Shown here: piece by piece, positions 58,546-64,000 of the stretch
How positions within the stretch are numbered: position 1 is the stretch's first letter
How the letters are laid out: each line of letters starts with the position of its first letter
The notes under the pieces: model-generated
Database searches by the model: none
What the model was told of the DNA's origin: nothing
What the model saw: the letters and a program-made list of their open reading frames with translations, nothing else
Origin: Actinoplanes nipponensis
GTDB lineage: Bacteria; Actinomycetota; Actinomycetes; Mycobacteriales; Micromonosporaceae
Direction of reading: 5' to 3'
DNA length: 64,000 nt
NCBI RefSeq assembly: GCF_016862275.1
Contig: NZ_BOMQ01000051.1
Coordinates: forward strand, 119,445 to 183,444
Translations under genes and position numbers: made by a program

Positions 58546-59976
58546 TCAGCCCGTCGCGGCCATGGCGGCCACGAACGCCTCGGGGGTGATCTCGAGCCGG
58601 AAGAGCTGGGCCGTCCGGTCGAGGAGCTCGCCGGCCACGGCCGGCGGCAGCGCCTGGTCCCAGACCAGCGTGAAGCTGGGCGCGGCGGCGGCCAGCCCGT
58701 GGGCGAAGCGGGCGAAGTCGGCGTGCGGGCGCCCGGCCAGGCGCGGTTCCAGGTCGCGGACGGCCGGCACCTCGCCCGCCTCGAGCAGGCCGTCCAGGTA
58801 CCGGTCGGAGGTCACGGTCCGCAGCAGGAAGTCCACCGCCTCCGCCCGGTACGGGCTCCGCGCGTCCACGGTGAGGTAGTTGGCCGGGACCCCGACCAGG
58901 TCGGCGGCGTCCCCCGCGCCGCCGGCCACGGTCGGGAACGGCACCCAGCCCAGGTCCCGCGCGGCGAACGCGGGATCGGAGTGCAGCTGGCTGCCGTACT
59001 CCCAGCTGCCCATCACCTGCATCGCCGCCCGGCCGTCGGCGAGCGAGCGGGACGCGTCGCCGGAGTCGTAGCGCAGCACGTCGGCGGTGTCGCCGAACGC
59101 GCCGTGGCGCACCAGCTCCTGGCACAAGGCGGCCGCCCGGGCCAGCGCCGGCTGCCGCCACGCGCCGGGACGCCCGGCCGCGACGGCGGCGGAGACGTCC
59201 GCGCCGCCGAGCCGGTCGGTGAGGTAGGCCAGGTACATCAGCGCGGGCCACCGCTCGCCGCCGGCCAGCGCGAGCGGCGTGACGCCCCGGTCCCGGAAGA
59301 CGTCCACGGCCCGGAGCAGGTCGGCGTACGTCCGCGGCGGGCTCAGGCCGGCGTCGGCGAAGAGCTTCTTGTGGTAGAAGAGCACGACCGGCTGGACCCC
59401 GGTCATCGGCAGGCCGTACAGCCGGCCGTCGACCCGGGCGCCGGCGAGCACGCCGGGCAGCAGGGCGCCGGCCACCTCCGGCCGCTCGGCCACCGCGTCG
59501 GTGAGGTCGGCGGCGCGGCCGGCGCGTACCGGCCCGGCGAGGCTGGCGCCGCCCCAGTTCTCGTAGACGTCCGGCGCCGGATCCGGCCACGGCGCGGCCA
59601 GCACGGTCTTGTACGCGTCGTTGCCGAAGGTGGACAGCCGCACGCCGACGCCGGAGTCGCGGTCGTACGCGTCGATGCGGTCCCGCAGGCCGGGGTTGCG
59701 TTCGGCGACGTCGAGCGTCCACAGGTCGATGGCGCCGTCCGGGGGCGCGGCCGGTGACGGGCGCAGCCCCAGGTACGGGCCGGCCACCGTCGCCGCGGTC
59801 GCCAGCGCGACGCAGGCCATGGCCGCGGCGGTGGCCAGCCGCAGCCGGCGCCGCCGGCGGTCGAACCGTCGCCGGACCGCGCCCAGCGCGCCGTCCGGTG
59901 GGCCCGGCAGCGCGGTCGCGGCCTGGGCCAGCGTGACCGCGAGCCGCCGGGCGAGGATGTCGTCGTCGGCGTTCAT
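58546..59976 (-). CDS. Membrane-anchored solute-binding protein in the position of an anti-sigma factor
   Basis: The 476-residue protein has about 46 cytoplasmic residues (MNADDDILARRLAVTLAQAA, then the highly basic VRRRFDRRRRRLR), one transmembrane helix (LATAAAMACVALATAATVAGPYL) and a complete family-1 sugar-binding domain outside (LWTLDVAERNPGLRDRIDAYDR, LYGLPMTGVQPVVLFYHKKLF, GRAAMQVMGSWEYGS, VGVPANYLTV). It has no lipobox or cleavable signal. Its ATG overlaps the stop of the sigma gene (ATGA). No ABC permease is nearby. The layout suggests a sensor that holds the sigma factor until a ligand binds; this is inference. Confidence 0.88.
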   Translation of the reverse strand: MNADDDILARRLAVTLAQAATALPGPPDGALGAVRRRFDRRRRRLRLATAAAMACVALATAATVAGPYLGLRPSPAAPPDGAIDLWTLDVAERNPGLRDRIDAYDRDSGVGVRLSTFGNDAYKTVLAAPWPDPAPDVYENWGGASLAGPVRAGRAADLTDAVAERPEVAGALLPGVLAGARVDGRLYGLPMTGVQPVVLFYHKKLFADAGLSPPRTYADLLRAVDVFRDRGVTPLALAGGERWPALMYLAYLTDRLGGADVSAAVAAGRPGAWRQPALARAAALCQELVRHGAFGDTADVLRYDSGDASRSLADGRAAMQVMGSWEYGSQLHSDPAFAARDLGWVPFPTVAGGAGDAADLVGVPANYLTVDARSPYRAEAVDFLLRTVTSDRYLDGLLEAGEVPAVRDLEPRLAGRPHADFARFAHGLAAAAPSFTLVWDQALPPAVAGELLDRTAQLFRLEITPEAFVAAMAATG

Positions 59977-60491
59977 GGCGTCAACCTCACCAGCCAGTCG
60001 TGATCCGGTTCCGCGCCCGCCCGCGCGCTCAGGTGCCGGCGCAGGGCGCGCAGGGCGCGGGAGTAGCGGCTGGAGACCGTGCCGCGCGGCTCGCCGGACA
60101 TCGCGGCGATCTCGTCGAACGTGTACCGGAACAGCACGTGCAGCACCACGACGGTCCGCTCCGGCTGGCCCAGCGCGTGCAGGGCGTCCCACAGCGCGGG
60201 GTCGGTGACCCGCCGGCGGGCCGGGTCCTCGCCGTCCCGGTCGGCCAGCACCGACGGGACCTCGCGCCACCAGCGCCGCCACCGGCTGATGTTGCGCGTG
60301 ACGATGACCCGCCGGGCGTACGCCTCCGGGTCGGTGCGGACCGACTCCCAGCGCCGCCACACCTCCACGACGGCGACCTGGGCCAGGTCGTCGGCCTCCG
60401 CCGCGCTGCCGCAGACGAGGTACGCGAACCGGCGCAGGGAGTCCAGCCGGTCCCGGGCGAACCCGTCGGCATCGTCGGCTTCGGCGCCCAT
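59973..60491 (-). CDS. SigE-family ECF RNA polymerase sigma factor
   Basis: The 172-residue sigma factor is of the small SigE family: sigma-2 LDSLRRFAYLVCGSAAEADDLAQVAVVEVWRRWESV, then AYARRVIVTRNISRWRRWW, and sigma-4 LWDALHALGQPERTVVVLHVLFRYTFDEIAAMSGEPRGTVSSRYSRALRALRRHL. ATG 60491 has GGAGG 7 nt upstream. It is first in a coupled operon with the anchored binding protein and a secreted hydrolase. A GGGGAACT element about 130 bp upstream could be its own ECF -35. Confidence 0.93.
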   Translation of the reverse strand: MGAEADDADGFARDRLDSLRRFAYLVCGSAAEADDLAQVAVVEVWRRWESVRTDPEAYARRVIVTRNISRWRRWWREVPSVLADRDGEDPARRRVTDPALWDALHALGQPERTVVVLHVLFRYTFDEIAAMSGEPRGTVSSRYSRALRALRRHLSARAGAEPDHDWLVRLTP

Positions 60492-60662
60492 CAGCCACCT
60501 CCTCGCCAGGCAGACGCTGAACGTCGTCGATCTGCTGCCGCGCGATGTGTCGCGTACCCGACAGTGTCGGCGCGCGGCCGGTGATCGCACAGCCAGTCCG
60601 ATCGAGATCGGTCGCTGCCGGTCACGCTGGAGTTCCCCCGACCCCTCCTGGAGGACGAGAAC

Positions 60663-61034
60663 ATGGCCGAGATGGACATTGCCCTCAAGGACGCGATGAC
60701 GATCGACGGCGCCATCGGCGTCGCGCTGGTCGACCACACCAGCGGCATGGCCCTGGGCGTCGCGGGCGGCACCCGCGACTTCGACCTCAACGTCGCCGCG
60801 GCCGGCAACACCGACGTCGTGCGGGCCAAGCTGCGGGCGATGGACCTGCTCGGGATCTCCGAGCAGATCGAGGACGTGCTGATCACGCTGGAGACCCAGT
60901 ACCACCTGATCCGGCCGTTGCAGGCCCGCTCGGGGCACGGGCTGTTCCTCTACCTGTCGCTGGACCGGGCCCGCGCCAACCTCGCCATGGCCCGCCACCA
61001 CCTGCGCCGCATCGAGAGCCTGCTGAACGTCTAG
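60663..61034 (+). CDS. Roadblock/LC7-type small protein
   Basis: The 123-residue protein has a roadblock fold pattern: IDGAIGVALVDHTSGMALG, then NTDVVRAKLRAM and IEDVLITLETQYHLIRPL, and a closing helix. Such proteins usually regulate small GTPases (MglB-like); no GTPase gene is nearby. GGAGGACGAG precedes ATG 60663. It is divergent from the sigma operon, with 171 bp between. Confidence 0.8.
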   Translation: MAEMDIALKDAMTIDGAIGVALVDHTSGMALGVAGGTRDFDLNVAAAGNTDVVRAKLRAMDLLGISEQIEDVLITLETQYHLIRPLQARSGHGLFLYLSLDRARANLAMARHHLRRIESLLNV

Positions 61035-61937
61035 CTAGCCCCAGGCGCGCAGGCGTACGGCGTTGTGGCTGAAGCGGGCGCGGTACGCCGAGGCGCTGAG
61101 CCCGTAGTGCGCCCGGAACCGCCGGGCGAAGTAGTTCTGGTCCGGCCAGCCGACCGACTCGCCGATCCGGCTGATCGCGTCGTCGGTGTGCAGCAGCCGG
61201 GCCGCCGCCAGCTCGACGCGGTGCCGGGAGAGGTACGCCATCGGGGGCAGGCCGGTCGCCGACTTGAACAGCCGGACCAGGTAGCCGGGGGCCAGGTGCA
61301 GCTCCTCGGCCAGTTCGGTGAGGGTCCACTGGTGGGCCGGGCGCGCCTCCATCATCCGCATGGCGTCGACCACCGCGGGATGGGTCTGGCCGGTGCCGGC
61401 GTCCACGCCGTCCACGACCGCCCGGGCGACGCAGCTCAGGAACAGCGCGAGCCGCCCGATGATGTCGCCCCGGTGCCGGCTCACCGGCTGGAACCGGAGC
61501 CGGTCGAGGGCGTCGAGGTGTTCCACGCACTCGGCCAGCAGGTCCTCGCCGAGCCGGGTGGTGAGGATGCCGCGCCGCTGGTCGGAGTAGGGGCCGGTCC
61601 ACAGCAGATAGCCGAGCAGCGGGTCGGCGCGGGTCCAGGCCAGCTCGCGCTGGAGCAGTTCGGTGGAGAAGCAGCAGTTGTACAGGTCGAGGCGCCGGCA
61701 GTCGTCGTAGCCGTGCCACACGCCCGGGCGCAGCAGGATGACGTCGCCGATGCGCAGCTGCTGGCGGCCGGCCAGGCTGTGGTGCACGCCGGCGCCGCCG
61801 GTCATCACGGCGATCTCGACGAAGCTGTGGGTGTGCACCGGGTGCAGGCCCTCGTGCAGGTAGTGCCCGGCGTAGGCCAGCGAGCCGTCCGAGAAGTACA
61901 GCATGGCGTGCGCGTTCTCCACCGGCGGGTCGGCCAT
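61035..61937 (-). CDS. AraC-family transcriptional regulator
   Basis: The 300-residue regulator has an N-terminal cupin sensing domain (HPVHTHSFVEIAVMTGG, GDVILLRPGVWHGYDDC) and a C-terminal double HTH (WTLTELAEELHLAPGYLVRLFKSATGLPPMAYLSRHRVELAAARLL, ISRIGESVGWPDQNYFARRFRAHYG). This layout matches AraC regulators of rhamnose or other sugar genes. ATG 61937 lacks a ribosome-binding site; TATGGT (61949-61944) is 6 nt upstream, so it is probably leaderless. It is divergent from the rhamnosidase. Confidence 0.93.
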   Translation of the reverse strand: MADPPVENAHAMLYFSDGSLAYAGHYLHEGLHPVHTHSFVEIAVMTGGAGVHHSLAGRQQLRIGDVILLRPGVWHGYDDCRRLDLYNCCFSTELLQRELAWTRADPLLGYLLWTGPYSDQRRGILTTRLGEDLLAECVEHLDALDRLRFQPVSRHRGDIIGRLALFLSCVARAVVDGVDAGTGQTHPAVVDAMRMMEARPAHQWTLTELAEELHLAPGYLVRLFKSATGLPPMAYLSRHRVELAAARLLHTDDAISRIGESVGWPDQNYFARRFRAHYGLSASAYRARFSHNAVRLRAWG

Positions 61938-62107
61938 GGGGCGACCATACGACACCGGCGCGCGACCGGGCCCAGGTGAATTTCGTGCTACCACCGGTGC
62001 ACTGCGGGCTATGTCGCGCCGGGCGCCGGACGCAGGATCAGGGTGCGGACGAAACATCCTCGCCACCTCGCCGAAACGCCTTCCGGCCCGGTTCCGCGGC
62101 CGCCGGT

Positions 62108-62119
62108 TGAATCGATTCA
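62108..62119. promoter_or_regulatory. Palindrome before the rhamnosidase gene
   Basis: TGAATCGATTCA is a perfect 12-bp palindrome 28 bp upstream of the rhamnosidase start. It resembles LacI-family operators; no LacI gene is adjacent, only the AraC regulator. Confidence 0.5.
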
Positions 62120-62147
62120 GAGGCGGCCGATCCCCTCTGGAGTGCCT

Positions 62148-64000
62148 ATGTCCCCCGCCGCCCCCGCCGGGGTCCGCTTCGAGCACCACACCGACGACGG
62201 ACCCGTCCTCGGCATCGGCACGCCCGCGCCCCGGCTCTCCTGGCAGGTCCCCGAGGCGCCCGCCGACTACCGGCAGAGCGCGTACCAGGTCGAGATCGGC
62301 CGGGACCACGGGCCGGTGGAGCTGACGACGGTCGCCTCCGCCGAGCAGGTGCTGGTGCCCTGGCCCGGCGCGCCGCTCGGCCCCCGGGAGCGGGCGCGGG
62401 TCCGGGTGCGGGTCCGCGGCGCCGGCGACCCGTGGAGCGGGTGGAGCGCGCCGGCCGTCGTGGAGCGCGGCCTCGACGACTGGGCCGCCCGCTTCATCAG
62501 CCCGGTGACGCTCGGCCGCGAGGGCATGCCCGCCCCGATCCTCACCGGCACGGTGACGCTGCCGACCGACATCGTCCGGGCCCGGCTCCACGCCACGGCC
62601 CACGGCCTCTACACCGCCGAGCTCAACGGCGAGCGGGTCGGCGACCAGGAGCTCGCCCCCGGCTGGACCAGCTACCCGCACCGGCTGCGCTACCAGAGCT
62701 ACGACGTGACCGCCCTGGTCCGCCCGGGCGAGAACCGGCTCGCCGTGCTGCTGGGCAACGGCTGGTGGCGCGGCCGGCTCGGCTTCCAGGGCCGGCGCGG
62801 CCTCTACGGCGACCGGCTGGCCCTGCTGGCCCAGCTGGAGGTGACCACCGCCGACGGGGCCGTGCACCGGCTGGTCACCGACGGGTCGTGGACCGCGGCC
62901 GACAGCGGGGTGCTCGCCGACGACCTGTACGACGGCCAGCGCACCGACCTGCGGGCCGGGCCCCGGCGCACGGACGCCGTCGAGGTCGTCGACGCTGATC
63001 TGGCGCTGCTGGTCGCGCCGGCCGGGCCCCCGGTACGGGTCACCGGCGTGCTCCCGGCCCAGCGGGTCTGGACCTCGCCCGCCGGCCGGACGCTAATCGA
63101 TTTCGGGCAGAACGTGGTGGGCCGGGTCCGGCTGCGGGTCCGCGGGACCGGCGCGGGCCCGGAGGTCACGGTCCGGCACGCCGAGGTGCTGGAGCACGAG
63201 GAGCTGGGCGTACGGCCGCTGCGGACCGCGCGGGCCACCGACACGTACGTGCTGGCCGGTCCGGCGGAGACGGTGCTCGAACCGACGCTGACCTTCCACG
63301 GCTTCCGCTACGCCGAGGTGACCGGCGTGCCCGGGCTGCGCGCCGCGGACGCCGAGGCCGTGGTGATCGGCTCCGACCTGCGCCGCACCGGCTGGTTCGA
63401 GTCCTCGCACGCGCTGCTCAACCGCTTCCACGACAACGTGGTCTGGGGCATGCGCGGCAACTTCGTCGACGTGCCGACCGACTGCCCGCAGCGCGACGAG
63501 CGGCTCGGCTGGACCGGTGACATCCAGGTCTTCTCCCCCACCGCCAGCTTCCTGTACGACAGCGCCGGCCTGCTCACCGGCTGGCTGGCCGACCTGGCCG
63601 CCGAGCAGCAGAAGGACGGCTCGGTGCCGTTCGTGGTCCCGGACGTGATCCGCCGCCCCGGCCCGGCCACCGCGGCCTGGGGCGACGCGGCCACCATCGT
63701 GCCGTGGGTGCTCTACCGGCGCACCGGCGACCTCGGCCTGCTCGCCCGCCAGCTGCCCAGCATGCGGGCCTGGGTGGACCGGATGGCCGAGCTGGCCGGC
63801 CCGGACCGGCTCTGGACCGGCGGCTTCCAGTTCGGCGACTGGCTCGACCCGGCGGCGCCGCCGGACTCGCCGTTCCAGGCGCGGGCCGATCCCGACGTCA
63901 TCGCCACCGCGCACCTGGCCCGGTCGGCCGACATCGTCGCGCGGGCCGCCGAGCTGACCGGCGACGCCGCCGGCGCCCGCCGGTACGACCGGCTGGGGGG
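62148..64000 (+). CDS. Alpha-L-rhamnosidase (GH78), cut by right edge
   Basis: The frame is open from ATG 62148 (GGAG 5 nt upstream) to the end of the window, about 617 codons. N-terminal beta domains (FEHHTDDGPVLGIGTPAPRLSWQV, WTSYPHRLRYQSYDVTALVRPGENRLAVLLGNGWWRG) lead to the (alpha/alpha)6 barrel with the GH78 signature DVPTDCPQRDERLGWTGDIQVFSPTASFLYD. No signal peptide is present, so it may act in the cytoplasm on imported rhamno-oligosaccharides. It fits with the rhamnogalacturonan lyase elsewhere in the window. Confidence 0.95.
   Translation, partial: MSPAAPAGVRFEHHTDDGPVLGIGTPAPRLSWQVPEAPADYRQSAYQVEIGRDHGPVELTTVASAEQVLVPWPGAPLGPRERARVRVRVRGAGDPWSGWSAPAVVERGLDDWAARFISPVTLGREGMPAPILTGTVTLPTDIVRARLHATAHGLYTAELNGERVGDQELAPGWTSYPHRLRYQSYDVTALVRPGENRLAVLLGNGWWRGRLGFQGRRGLYGDRLALLAQLEVTTADGAVHRLVTDGSWTAADSGVLADDLYDGQRTDLRAGPRRTDAVEVVDADLALLVAPAGPPVRVTGVLPAQRVWTSPAGRTLIDFGQNVVGRVRLRVRGTGAGPEVTVRHAEVLEHEELGVRPLRTARATDTYVLAGPAETVLEPTLTFHGFRYAEVTGVPGLRAADAEAVVIGSDLRRTGWFESSHALLNRFHDNVVWGMRGNFVDVPTDCPQRDERLGWTGDIQVFSPTASFLYDSAGLLTGWLADLAAEQQKDGSVPFVVPDVIRRPGPATAAWGDAATIVPWVLYRRTGDLGLLARQLPSMRAWVDRMAELAGPDRLWTGGFQFGDWLDPAAPPDSPFQARADPDVIATAHLARSADIVARAAELTGDAAGARRYDRLG

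Overview
The window is very GC-rich, and nearly every reading frame is open on both strands, so genes were chosen by family resemblance, ribosome-binding sites and packing. A secreted M36 protease, two CBM2-tagged plant-wall enzymes, an ECF42 sigma factor with its DGPF partner, a SigE-type sigma factor, several leaderless promoters and a motility-type (FliA-like) promoter point to a mycelial actinomycete of the Micromonosporaceae, most likely Actinoplanes or a close relative. It is chromosomal. I saw no rRNA, tRNA, tmRNA, CRISPR array, IS element or phage gene.

Layout. 1-3.2 kb: tail of a cluster with a methyltransferase, a flippase-like membrane protein, a RibD-type reductase and GTP cyclohydrolase II. 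3.3-6.8 kb: alpha/beta hydrolase coupled to recQ, then a decayed repeat-rich stretch. 6.9-12 kb: membrane protein, SnoaL-like protein, EAL-HDOD signalling protein, a frameshifted glutathionyl-hydroquinone reductase, and the ECF42/DGPF pair. 12-14 kb: low-complexity DNA with a hexanucleotide microsatellite and a 24-bp tandem repeat. 14-20 kb: beta-helix lipoprotein, KAS III, GH25 lysozyme, M36 protease. 20.4-25.4 kb: glcDEF, then a TetR/membrane-protein pair sharing a perfect operator. 25.4-29 kb: rhamnogalacturonan lyase and SGNH esterase, both with CBM2, divergent around two CebR boxes. 29-33 kb: ABM monooxygenase, IclR regulator, and a DUF59/amidohydrolase/alcohol dehydrogenase set resembling the accessory genes of propane monooxygenase operons but without the monooxygenase. 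33-40 kb: smpB with an odd start, small proteins, a FAD monooxygenase with its TetR, a repeat-containing anchored protein and an SCO6745-family protein. 40.2-42.8 kb: a CbiMNQO-type metal importer behind a Nur-like box. 42.8-48.7 kb: thiolase/TetR, an nhaA remnant, a peptide transporter and a PadR operon. 48.7-55.8 kb: malEFG, a LacI regulator and a GH13-CBM20 alpha-amylase. 55.9-60.5 kb: a sigma factor coupled to a membrane-anchored solute-binding protein, then a secreted hydrolase and a hydroxyacid dehydrogenase. 60.7-64 kb: roadblock protein, AraC regulator, and an alpha-L-rhamnosidase cut by the right edge.

The common theme is polysaccharide use: starch/maltodextrin (amylase, MalEFG, LacI), pectin (PL11 lyase, esterase, GH78), with cellulose-type induction through CebR boxes. 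The most unusual arrangement is the sigma factor translationally coupled to a membrane protein that looks like an anti-sigma stalk carrying an ABC-type sugar-binding domain. This may be a nutrient-sensing sigma/anti-sigma module.
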